From Antrihabitans cavernicola (GTDB lineage Bacteria > Actinomycetota > Actinomycetes > Mycobacteriales > Mycobacteriaceae): a stretch of DNA of 64,000 nt. Below, piece by piece: positions 57,207 to 64,000 of the stretch; position 1 is the stretch's first letter, and every line of letters begins with the position of its first letter. The notes beneath the pieces are model-generated. The model was not told the origin of the DNA, made no database searches, and saw nothing but the letters and a program-made list of their open reading frames with translations. The DNA is taken from assembly GCF_008297975.1 (NCBI RefSeq), contig NZ_VLNY01000006.1, forward strand, positions 1 through 64,000, in the 5' to 3' direction. Position numbers and translations under genes: made by a program.

Positions 57207-57638
57207 ATGACCGCCACCGCCTACACCCAGTCGACCGTTTCCAGCACTTCCGCTTCTGCGCCCGCCTTCTGGCGTCCCGCAGCCGTTGCGGCCATCGCTG
57301 CGGCCGCCGCGACGACGGCCGTTGCCGCCGTCGCTCACGCTGCCGGTGTTTCCCTCGAAATCCAGGGCCAGCAGATCCCGCTGGCGGGCTTCGCGCAGCT
57401 GACGCTGATGTGCGTCGCCGTCGGCATCGTCTTCGCCGCGGTTCTGCGTCGCTGGGCACGTAATCCGCGCGTCGCGTTCGTGCGTACCGCGATCGTCGTT
57501 GCGGCGTTGTCGCTGATCCCCGACGTGATCGTCAGCGCAGCCGTCGACACCAAGCTCGCTCTGATGCTGACGCACCTTGTCGCAGCCGCGATCGTGATCC
57601 CGGTGCTCGCCGCACGGTTGCGTCGATCCGAGCGATGA
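57207..57638 (+). CDS. DUF6069-like small membrane protein, likely ECF42 target
   Basis: A 143-residue protein with four hydrophobic helices (WRPAAVAAIAAAAATTAVAAVAH, LAGFAQLTLMCVAVGIVFAAVL, TAIVVAALSLIPDVIVSA, LALMLTHLVAAAIVIPVLA) and a Thr/Ser-rich N-terminus. This pattern fits DUF6069. AGGAG precedes the ATG at 57207; the ORF is open to 57156. It carries an ECF42-type promoter. The function is unknown. Its last 107 bases overlap the opposing hydrolase frame. Confidence 0.78.
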   Translation: MTATAYTQSTVSSTSASAPAFWRPAAVAAIAAAAATTAVAAVAHAAGVSLEIQGQQIPLAGFAQLTLMCVAVGIVFAAVLRRWARNPRVAFVRTAIVVAALSLIPDVIVSAAVDTKLALMLTHLVAAAIVIPVLAARLRRSER

Positions 57639-58410
57639 TCTGCGCGGGCGCATCCCACATCGGTACGTGGCCTGCGCCCGGCAGCAGATATGCGCGTGTA
57701 TGCGTCGGCAGGTGGATCGGCGAGCGCGCACCGGCACCCAGGATCCGATCCCGGGTGCCGAACAGCACTGTCACGGGAATCTCCAGGCCGCCGCCGCCCT
57801 CGAAGTGTCGCTGCAGCGTTGCCCGAAATATCGCCGGAAACTGCGGTGCAGACCCGAGGTCGGCGGCCATCCGAGCCGCCGCGGCGGCAGGTAGCGCCCC
57901 AGGCCTACCGACCGAGCCCGCGAAGAGCAGCCGTCTGAGCACGGCATTTCTCGCCGCCACCTGCACCAGCCGCGGAGCGCGTCGGGTCAGGGTTCGCATC
58001 GCCAGTAGCGCGACGGCCGAGGCGAGCGGCGTGTTGTCGGTCCAGAGCCCCGCAGGCGCGATGAGCGTCAGCGATTTCGCGCGGTCGAGCTTGGCGAGTT
58101 CCAGCGCGACCCAGCCGCCGATCGAATTCCCCACCACGTGCATCTTGTCGATGCCGAGGTCCGTCATTGCATCGGCGATCACCCGCGCCAACCGCGCAGG
58201 CGTCGGTTCGCTCCCGTCCGACACCGACGCGCTCGTACCGTGTCCGGGTAGATCCGGAGCAAACACTCGATAGCGCGTGCGCAACTCGGGCACCAGCGGC
58301 GACCACGTGTCGTGCGACAGGCCCAGTGCGTGCAGCAGCAGCACCGGTTCGCCCTGCCCCGATTCGTTCCATGAGAGTGCCGTCTGCGGCACAGAGCTTG
58401 TGTTTGTCAT
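57532..58410 (-). CDS. Alpha/beta hydrolase
   Basis: A 292-residue hydrolase: LLLHALGLSHDTWSPLVPEL (oxyanion region), VVGNSIGGW (nucleophile Ser), FGTRDRIL (Asp) and PGAGHVPMWDAP (His). It resembles small esterase/3-oxoadipate enol-lactonase-like enzymes. The protein core ends near IIARIDATVRRA; the last 25 residues are antisense to the DUF6069 gene. An ECF41-like promoter ends about 9 bp before the ATG, so its mRNA may be leaderless. The substrate is unknown. Confidence 0.87.
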   Translation of the reverse strand: MTNTSSVPQTALSWNESGQGEPVLLLHALGLSHDTWSPLVPELRTRYRVFAPDLPGHGTSASVSDGSEPTPARLARVIADAMTDLGIDKMHVVGNSIGGWVALELAKLDRAKSLTLIAPAGLWTDNTPLASAVALLAMRTLTRRAPRLVQVAARNAVLRRLLFAGSVGRPGALPAAAAARMAADLGSAPQFPAIFRATLQRHFEGGGGLEIPVTVLFGTRDRILGAGARSPIHLPTHTRAYLLPGAGHVPMWDAPAQIIARIDATVRRAPGSRSRLRQGASASERAWCRRLR

Positions 58411-58418
58411 GCACGAAT

Positions 58419-58444
58419 GACGACAGAGCTGCTCGAAATGTGAG
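58419..58444 (-). promoter_or_regulatory. ECF41-like promoter toward the hydrolase gene
   Basis: On the reverse strand: CTCACA (58444-58439), a 16-nt spacer and CGTC (58422-58419). ECF41 promoters are known to use TGTCACA and CGTC. The transcription start would fall within a few bases of the hydrolase ATG (58410). Confidence 0.6.
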
Positions 58445-58456
58445 TGCGCTCCCGAT

Positions 58457-58483
58457 TCTCACGTTTTCGATCCGTGCTCCGTC
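58457..58483 (+). promoter_or_regulatory. ECF41-like promoter toward the oxidoreductase-ECF41 operon
   Basis: TCTCACG (58457-58463), a 16-nt spacer and CGTC (58480-58483), the mirror partner of the reverse-strand site. Both promoters read CTCAC(A/G)TTT at the -35 and CGTCATTC at the -10. The gene start is 43 nt downstream. Confidence 0.6.
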
Positions 58484-58526
58484 ATTCAGGGCAACAGGTC
58501 ACAACCACCTACACAAGGAGGAGCCG

Positions 58527-59765
58527 ATGTCCAGTTCGACAAACGACACCGACGCCAGCGCACACAAGGTCGTCGTGCTCGGCGCCGGATACGCGGGAGT
58601 CCTTGCGGCCAATCGCATTCTGTCGTCCCTGCATCGCGATCGTAGTTTCGGCGACGGCCCGTCCTGCAGGATCACGGTCGTCAATCCTCGGCCCGATTTC
58701 GTCGAAAGAATTCGCCTGCACGAAGTTGCGGCGGGCACCCGGGACAGCGCATCGACGCCGTTGTCCGATGTCCTGCATCCGGAAGCGCGGCTGATCGTCG
58801 GTTCGGCGAAGTTGATCGATCCCGACGAGCACGTGGTCGAGGTCGTCGTCGACGGCACCGTCGAGTCCATCTGGTACGACACGCTGATCTACGCCGCAGG
58901 CAGCGCGACCGCGAATTCCGTTCCGGGCGTTGATCGGTACGCCTATCGGGTCGGTGACGTCGACAGTGCACACGACCTGCGGGCCGCGCTGGGGGTGCTG
59001 CCGGCGCACTCTCGAGTACAGGTGGTCGGCGGTGGCGCGACGGCCGTGGAGACGGCGAGCGAAATCGCCTGGCAATACCCGGAACTCGACGTGGTGATCG
59101 CATGCTCCGGCGAGGTGCTGGGAGTCATGCCGAACAAGGCTCGCCGAAAGATCGTTGCGAAGTTGACGGCGCTCGGTGTGTACATCCGAGAGCACACGGC
59201 GGTGACAGAAGTCTCCGAGCGAGCTATCTCCACGGCCAACGGCGACCGTCTCGAGTTCGATCTGTGCGTCTGGACGGCATCGTTCGCAGTGCCCGACATC
59301 GCGTACCGGAGTGGACTCGCCACCGACGAGATCGGCAGGCTGCGTGTCGATGCGACATTGACCTGCATCGACAATCCCGACATCGTCGGCGCGGGAGACG
59401 CAGTGGTCACCCCTCCCGACGTCGGAGCTCATCTGCGGATGGGCTGCGCAACCGCGCTGCCGCTCGGCGCGCAAGCCGCGCAGACAGTGCTGGCGCGGCT
59501 GCGCGGTGAGCAGCCCGCGCCGATGTCGATCGGATTCGTCGCACAGTGCATCAGCCTCGGCCGTAAGGCAGGCGTCATCCAATTCGTCCACGCCGACGAT
59601 TCACCGCGCTCCGCGATGTTGTCCGGTCGACTCGGCGCGTCGGTCAAGGAGTCGATCTGCAAGATGACGCTCCGCAGTCTGATCAAGGAACAAACCCGCC
59701 CTGGGGCCTACCGGTCTCCGAAGGGTCCCACCAGGGCTCCGCTCCCTGAAACCACCACCCGTTGA
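58527..59765 (+). CDS. NAD(P)/FAD-dependent oxidoreductase (NDH-2-like)
   Basis: A 412-residue pyridine-nucleotide disulfide oxidoreductase-fold flavoprotein of the NDH-2 type. The FAD site is VVVLGAGYAGVLAANR, the NAD(P) site VQVVGGGATAVETASEIA, and the second FAD motif PDIVGAGDAVVTP. No redox cysteine pair is visible, as expected for NDH-2-like enzymes. AAGGAGGAG lies 4 nt before the ATG. It heads the ECF41 operon; oxidoreductases are typical ECF41 partners. The electron acceptor is unknown. Confidence 0.9.
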   Translation: MSSSTNDTDASAHKVVVLGAGYAGVLAANRILSSLHRDRSFGDGPSCRITVVNPRPDFVERIRLHEVAAGTRDSASTPLSDVLHPEARLIVGSAKLIDPDEHVVEVVVDGTVESIWYDTLIYAAGSATANSVPGVDRYAYRVGDVDSAHDLRAALGVLPAHSRVQVVGGGATAVETASEIAWQYPELDVVIACSGEVLGVMPNKARRKIVAKLTALGVYIREHTAVTEVSERAISTANGDRLEFDLCVWTASFAVPDIAYRSGLATDEIGRLRVDATLTCIDNPDIVGAGDAVVTPPDVGAHLRMGCATALPLGAQAAQTVLARLRGEQPAPMSIGFVAQCISLGRKAGVIQFVHADDSPRSAMLSGRLGASVKESICKMTLRSLIKEQTRPGAYRSPKGPTRAPLPETTTR

Positions 59766-59791
59766 AATTCGCAAGTATCGGAGGAAAAATC

Positions 59792-60175
59792 ATGTCCTGG
59801 AACGACTATCGCGCACGCAGGGAAATTCTCGACACGGTGCTGGAGCGTGCCCGCCTGGATTCGACCGCGGCGCCCGACCTCACCGGCCTGGACGTCGAGC
59901 GGCTGTTCGGCAACGCCGACAACGTCCTGCTCTCGCTGGAGCAACGGTGGTCGACGCAACTGGCCGCCCGGCTCGATCTCGCGATCGAGAAAGGCATCTC
60001 CTTCCAGGTTGCCCGCGACGAACTGGCAGCGGAATTGCCGACGCTCCGTGCTCTGCTGGACGCGGTGGCCCGCAACTCTCGGCAGTTGCACAACGCTCAC
60101 GTGCATGAGCAGCGAATGATTCAGGCGCACAGTGAAGTTCAGCTCGACACCGGGTTCGTCCGGGCGATAGCATGA
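59792..60175 (+). CDS. Helical protein of unknown function in ECF41 operon
   Basis: Not recognised. A 127-residue, mostly helical protein (MSWNDYRARREILDTVLERAR..., VLLSLEQRWSTQLAARLDLAIEKG...VARDELAAELPTLRALLDAVARNSRQLHNAH). No signal peptide, cysteine or membrane segment is visible. GGAGGA lies 11 nt before the ATG. Its stop overlaps the ECF41 start as ATGA, so the two are translated together. Confidence 0.75.
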   Translation: MSWNDYRARREILDTVLERARLDSTAAPDLTGLDVERLFGNADNVLLSLEQRWSTQLAARLDLAIEKGISFQVARDELAAELPTLRALLDAVARNSRQLHNAHVHEQRMIQAHSEVQLDTGFVRAIA

Positions 60176-61137
60176 GTATCGATGCCGGGGCGGGTCCACG
60201 CGCGGCAGACGGAGAAGGTGCCGGGATGAATCTCACGACGGATTCCCACGAGTACAAGCGGCTCTTCGGTGTCGCGTACCGGATCCTCGGCTCGGCACAC
60301 GATGCGGAGGACGCCATTCAGGAGGGTGCGCTGCGTTGGCAGGCGCTGAGCCCGGCCGATCGAGAGCTGATCCGAGAACCGTTGGCGTGGATGACCCGCG
60401 TCGTCAGCCGGATCTGTCTCGACCAGCTCGGATCTACGCGGGCCCGCCGCGAGTCCTATGCCGGCATCTGGCTGCCCGAGCCCGTGCCGGGGTCGATCGG
60501 ACCGGACTCGTCGGTCGGGCGGTCGCTCGATCCTGCCGACGCGATCACCCTCGACGAGTCCGTGTCGATGGCGCTGTTGCGGGCGATGGAATCGTTGACC
60601 CCGGGCGAGCGGGTCGCGCTGATCCTGCACGACGTGTTCGCGCTTCCGTTCGCGGAGATCGGTGAGATCGTCGGCAGGACTCCGGAAGCGTGTCGACAAC
60701 TCGCATCGACCGCGCGGCGAAACATCCGCTCGGGCCCTCGATTTCAATCCGACGGTGACGAGCGGAAGCAGGCGGTACTCGCCTTCACGCAGGCATGCGT
60801 GACGGGAAACCTCGACGCGTTGATGTCGGCTCTCGATCCGAAGGTAGTCGTCCGCTCCGACGGTGGCGGCAGGGTCAACGTCGCACGTCGCCCCGTGGTC
60901 GGTGCCGAGGAGGTCGCACGGTTCGTCATGGGCATCATCGGCGTACGAGAAGCGCACGGCGAGAACATGATCAGCCGATTCGAGGCCATCAACAATCACA
61001 CGGGGCTGGTCATCTCGATCGGCGACCAGGTGATCGCTGTCGTCGATTTCGCTGTCGTGGCGGGGTTGATCGCGGAGATCGCGATCATCATGAACCCCGA
61101 GAAGTTGACTCTGTGGACGACTACTTTGTCACCATGA
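60172..61137 (+). CDS. ECF41-group (SigJ-like) sigma factor
   Basis: A 321-residue sigma factor. Region 2 is EYKRLFGVAYRILGSAHDAEDAIQEGALRW, the linker has WLPEPVP, and region 4 is ALILHDVFALPFAEIGEIVGRTPEACRQLASTARRNI. Residues from about 205 to the end form the SnoaL-like extension of ECF41, with the DGGG and NPEKL motifs that control activity in place of an anti-sigma factor. ATGA overlaps link it to the genes on both sides. The matching promoters at 58419-58483 suggest the operon and the hydrolase are its targets. Confidence 0.92.
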   Translation: MSIDAGAGPRAADGEGAGMNLTTDSHEYKRLFGVAYRILGSAHDAEDAIQEGALRWQALSPADRELIREPLAWMTRVVSRICLDQLGSTRARRESYAGIWLPEPVPGSIGPDSSVGRSLDPADAITLDESVSMALLRAMESLTPGERVALILHDVFALPFAEIGEIVGRTPEACRQLASTARRNIRSGPRFQSDGDERKQAVLAFTQACVTGNLDALMSALDPKVVVRSDGGGRVNVARRPVVGAEEVARFVMGIIGVREAHGENMISRFEAINNHTGLVISIGDQVIAVVDFAVVAGLIAEIAIIMNPEKLTLWTTTLSP

Positions 61138-62705
61138 GTTCAGCGGGTCCGGTCGACGCAGACTCCGGCATCTCGTTGCCGGAGCTGCTGGCGGCCTTCT
61201 CGCTGGCCACCGATCTCGGCCTTGGGCAGCCGATGGAGCATCTGCTCCGGTCATGGCTGATCGCCTCGCGTTTGGGTGAGCACGTCGGGTTGTCGCGGCA
61301 ACAGCAGGAATCGTTGTTCTACATCGCGATGTTGTCGTGGGTCGGCTGCGTCGCGGATGCCCCCGAGGTCGCCGCACTCTTCGGTGACGACGTCGCGTTT
61401 CGCGCCGACGGCTACTCGGTGGATCTGGCAGGCCGTTCGGCCGTTCGGTTCTTCGCAGGCCACGCCGGATCCGGGGCGCCGCCGTCGCGCCGTATCGTCG
61501 CGACCGCATCGATGATCGCGACAGGCGGTCGTAATGTGGTGCGCGGGATGCAGTCGCATTGCATGACCGTGTCGACGATGGCGCAGCAGCTCGAGCTCGC
61601 CGAGCCGGTCGGGGCTGGGCTGCAGCAATTCTTCACGCGTTGGGACGGTCGCGGTGTTCCACATGGTCTGGGCGGCAACGATATTGCTCTCCCCGTCAGA
61701 CTGTTTCACCTCGCGGATGTGGTCGAGGTCCACCACCGTCTCGGTGGCGTCGACGGGGCCGTCGAGGTAGCAGGCAGCAGGAGCGGAAAGCAGTTCGATC
61801 CCGCCGTCGTCGACGCGTTCTGCGCGATCGCCCGGGATGTGTTGCCCGACATCGAAACTCCGATCGAGCTGAGTGAGCTCGTGAAGGACGACCCCGCCCT
61901 GCGTCGAGTGCTCACGGAGTCGGAACTCGACGGCGCACTGGAATCGGTTGCCGACTTCACTGACCTGCGCAGTCTGTATCGAGCAGGACACTCGCGCGGT
62001 GTCGCGGAGCTTGCCGCGGCCGCGGCGACCGCGCTGCGGCTTCCCACCGATCGTGTTCGCGAAATACGCCGTGCCGGAATGCTTCACGACATCGGCCTGC
62101 ACGGTCTGCCTGCCACCGTCCTCGACAAACCTGGGCGGTTGACAGCCAACGAATGGGAACGGGTGCGGCTGAGCGCCTACTGCACCGAACGCGTGCTTGC
62201 CCGCCCGCCTGCGCTCGCGCGCATCGGTGCGGTTGCGGCCTTGGCGCACGAGCGAATGGACGGCAGCGGATACCACCGTGGGCTCAGTGGATCGGCGATA
62301 CCGATCGCGGGCCGAATCCTGGCTGCGGCCTGCGTTTTTCGCGCCGCCACCGAGGAGCGGGCGCATCGTCGCGGCCGATCGAGCAAAGACGCGATCGCCT
62401 TGGTGCGGGCCGAGGTTCGGGCAGGTCGCCTCGATGCCGACGCCGCCGATGCCGTGCTGTCGGCCGCCGGTGGCGGCGGCAAGCGCCGCGCCGGACCTGC
62501 CGGCCTCACTCCGCGCGAAATCGAGGTTCTCCAGCTGATCGCGCACGGTTCGTCCGCAGTCGACGTTGCGAGCAAGCTCGGCATCGCCAAGAAGACCGTC
62601 GGCACCCATATCGAGCGCATCTACACCAAGACCGGCGCATCGTCGCGTTCCACCGCAACGCTTTTCGCCCTTCGCAACGGTCTTCTCGACCCCCTCGATT
62701 TGTAG
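61134..62705 (+). CDS. HD-domain phosphohydrolase fused to a LuxR-type DNA-binding domain
   Basis: A 523-residue protein with a helical N-terminal half and an incomplete HD-like segment (HLADVVEVHHRLGG). A second HD/HD-GYP-like region follows (HDIGLHGLPATVLDKPG, HERMDGSGYHRGLSG). The LuxR domain at 455-515 reads LTPREIEVLQLIAHGSSAVDVASKLGIAKKTVGTHIERIYTK. HD-GYP proteins can hydrolyse cyclic di-GMP, so it may couple nucleotide signalling to transcription; this was not shown. ATG 61134 overlaps the ECF41 stop (ATGA). Confidence 0.86.
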   Translation: MSSAGPVDADSGISLPELLAAFSLATDLGLGQPMEHLLRSWLIASRLGEHVGLSRQQQESLFYIAMLSWVGCVADAPEVAALFGDDVAFRADGYSVDLAGRSAVRFFAGHAGSGAPPSRRIVATASMIATGGRNVVRGMQSHCMTVSTMAQQLELAEPVGAGLQQFFTRWDGRGVPHGLGGNDIALPVRLFHLADVVEVHHRLGGVDGAVEVAGSRSGKQFDPAVVDAFCAIARDVLPDIETPIELSELVKDDPALRRVLTESELDGALESVADFTDLRSLYRAGHSRGVAELAAAAATALRLPTDRVREIRRAGMLHDIGLHGLPATVLDKPGRLTANEWERVRLSAYCTERVLARPPALARIGAVAALAHERMDGSGYHRGLSGSAIPIAGRILAAACVFRAATEERAHRRGRSSKDAIALVRAEVRAGRLDADAADAVLSAAGGGGKRRAGPAGLTPREIEVLQLIAHGSSAVDVASKLGIAKKTVGTHIERIYTKTGASSRSTATLFALRNGLLDPLDL

Positions 62706-62780
62706 GGAATTCACCCGACGACTCGGGCTCTCGTTCCTCGTACCGTTCTCTGGCATCACCCCCGATGAGAGGACGCAACA

Positions 62781-63146
62781 ATGGCCACCAAAGCAGTGAT
62801 CAGCCTGACCACAGGACTCGAAGACCCGGAGAAGGTCACGGTCGCATTTCTCGTTGCCGTCGGCGCCGCGGAGACCGGACACGAGACGCTGATGTTTCTC
62901 ACGAAAGAGGCTGTGCGCCTTGCTGTGCAGGGAACCGCGGTCGGTGTCGCGTGCGACGGCTGTCCGTCTCTGCCGGACTTGGTGGCGCGCTACGAGGCGG
63001 CAGGTGGGCACTACTACGTCTGCCCGATCTGCTTCAACTCCAAGCAACTCGATGCGCAGGCCCTGATCGGCAGCGCCGAGATCCAGGGCACCATACCGAT
63101 GTGGAAGTGGATCGGCGACGAGCCCGCGACCACCTTCAGTTACTGA
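62781..63146 (+). CDS. DsrE-family protein
   Basis: A 121-residue DsrE/DsrF-like protein: AVISLTTGLEDPEKVTVAFLVAVGAAETGHETLMFLTKEAVRL with the conserved FLTKEAV, then CDGCPSL and VCPICFNSK. The two Cys pairs (C-x2-C twice) could bind metal or carry sulfur. GAGAGGA precedes the ATG. It follows the HD-LuxR gene by 75 bp, probably in the same operon. Role unknown. Confidence 0.85.
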   Translation: MATKAVISLTTGLEDPEKVTVAFLVAVGAAETGHETLMFLTKEAVRLAVQGTAVGVACDGCPSLPDLVARYEAAGGHYYVCPICFNSKQLDAQALIGSAEIQGTIPMWKWIGDEPATTFSY

Positions 63147-63152
63147 TCCGCC

Positions 63153-63893
63153 ATGGTGACGCCCGCGCAACGGACCATGTCGATTGCCCCCGATCGGAGC
63201 GAAGCCCCCTGGCCCGGTTACGAATACGTCCGCGGCTGGGGAGTGTTCGGCCTCCCGTTCGACACCGGACACCTCCTTGCGTTGCGGGTGTTTCCGCAGA
63301 ATCCGTTCGCGCCCTACGCAACGGTCTGGCATCGTGACCCCACCGGGCGGTGGTCGTTGTACGTCGACGGTCCCCGACTGGACACCGCGTGCCCGCGCTA
63401 CTACGGCGACACCTTCGATCACGTCGCCCACGTTCGAATCACACTGACCTGGATCGGGCCGTGGACCCTTCGGATCACCCTGGACGAGCCGGGTCTGGAG
63501 TGGACGGTCGTCGCATCGCAGACGGCGATGTTGCGGCTGTGCAACGCGATCGGCGCCGCGGCGCCGCTGTGGACCTGGCGACCCCGTCTACTGATCTCGG
63601 CCCGGGAGGCGCTGGCCCGCGGACTGGGAATGGGTCGATTGCGGCTGGCCACCGAGATGCCGAGCGGGCACCACGGGATTCTGATGCCGGAACGGATGTT
63701 CTACGTCGACAGATCTCACGCGGTGCTCGACGGTGTCGATTTCGGCCGTGCGACTCGGCTCACCACCAATCCTGAACTCGGTGGCGTGCCGCTGCCTGCC
63801 CGGGGTGTCATGGTCGTCGGCCAGGGAATGTGGCAGATCGCCGATCGTGCCGAGTACGAGCGGACGCGAGCGGAGACCGCAATAAGTTACTAG
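63153..63893 (+). CDS. Hypothetical protein, beta-rich, 246 residues
   Basis: Not recognised. The protein is rich in aromatic and beta-strand sequence (GYEYVRGWGVFGLPFDTGHLLALRVFPQ, TFDHVAHVRITLTWIGPWTLRITLDEPGLEWTV) and ends in GVPLPARGVMVVGQGMWQI. No signal peptide or membrane helix is evident. It starts 6 bp after the DsrE gene. Its stop codon falls inside the TetR operator-like palindrome. Confidence 0.7.
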   Translation: MVTPAQRTMSIAPDRSEAPWPGYEYVRGWGVFGLPFDTGHLLALRVFPQNPFAPYATVWHRDPTGRWSLYVDGPRLDTACPRYYGDTFDHVAHVRITLTWIGPWTLRITLDEPGLEWTVVASQTAMLRLCNAIGAAAPLWTWRPRLLISAREALARGLGMGRLRLATEMPSGHHGILMPERMFYVDRSHAVLDGVDFGRATRLTTNPELGGVPLPARGVMVVGQGMWQIADRAEYERTRAETAISY

Positions 63894-63910
63894 TTAGTGA
63901 CTGGTAACTT
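63884..63910. promoter_or_regulatory. Operator-like palindrome AAGTTAC-N13-GTAACTT
   Basis: Perfect 7-bp arms at 63884-63890 and 63904-63910 lie 7 bp before the TetR-like start. The dyad spans the stop codon of the preceding gene and the 5' side of the TetR gene, consistent with autoregulation. Confidence 0.65.
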
Positions 63911-63916
63911 TGAGCC

Positions 63917-64000
63917 ATGACCGAACGAATGAGCGGGACCGCACGGCGTACCCAGGTACTGGCGATCGCAGCGAAAGAGTTCGCTGCGCACGGCCTGCAT
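63917..64000 (+). CDS. TetR-family regulator, N-terminus (runs off the window)
   Basis: The first 28 residues (MTERMSGTARRTQVLAIAAK, then EFAAHGLH) match the start of a TetR DNA-binding domain: the basic arm and helix 1 just before the helix-turn-helix. The rest is outside the window. Confidence 0.75.
   Translation, partial: MTERMSGTARRTQVLAIAAKEFAAHGLH

Overview
The window is high-GC, densely packed actinobacterial DNA, most likely from a mycolic-acid-containing genus (Nocardia or Rhodococcus type). The strongest sign is a backbone in the same order as the Mycobacterium tuberculosis Rv0407-Rv0433 region: F420-dependent glucose-6-phosphate dehydrogenase (fgd), pta-ackA, pknG-glnH-glnX, mutT3, thiE / thiO-thiS-thiG with a TPP riboswitch, an LpqL-like M28 lipoprotein, thiD, def-GNAT-xthA, a DUF3263 protein, a LytR_C protein, sodC and a YbdK-type carboxylate-amine ligase. 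F420 enzymes (fgd and a deazaflavin-dependent nitroreductase-like protein) fit this group. The assignment comes from gene order and protein recognition by eye; no database was searched.

Layout. 1-1.1 kb: edge of an IS5-like element, a secreted NlpC/P60 protein and a DUF202 membrane protein. 1.2-10 kb: fgd, then an accessory block with a one-module NRPS (C-A-T-C, no thioesterase), a NPPY methyltransferase overlapping a CDGSH-type Fe-S protein, a haem-oxygenase-like di-iron protein, a short BKACE, a VOC protein and an MFS remnant. 10-19 kb: acetate kinase pathway and the PknG glutamate-sensing operon. 19-23 kb: LtrA, a TetR regulator with three copies of a 16-bp operator, and two SDRs. 23-32 kb: thiamine genes, an Xre/membrane pair, an ABC exporter, an M28 peptidase, an adenylate cyclase and thiD. 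32-37.7 kb: MFS/MarR, MarR/ClC and a RibD-like reductase. 37.7-44.7 kb: xthA/GNAT/def, cell-envelope genes, sodC, YbdK and a PAP2 protein. 44.7-64 kb: a regulation-rich accessory stretch.

The last 20 kb holds the most unusual biology. A region-4-only sigma-like protein overlaps an MFS transporter whose C-terminus carries a complete zinc-binding anti-sigma (ZAS) motif. NRAMP, ankyrin and HelR genes follow, the last with a rifamycin-associated element (RAE) in its leader. An ECF42-type sigma factor with its DGPF/YCII partner has a promoter that is repeated, with identical spacing, in front of a DUF6069 membrane protein gene. An ECF41 (SigJ-like) operon (FAD oxidoreductase, unknown helical protein, ECF41, HD-LuxR regulator, DsrE protein) is divergent from an alpha/beta hydrolase, and both directions carry an ECF41-like promoter with the same 16-nt spacer.

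No tRNA, rRNA, CRISPR array or replication origin was seen. Every stretch longer than about 300 bases is accounted for by a gene; the longest non-coding one (9778-10033) holds a decayed MFS gene.
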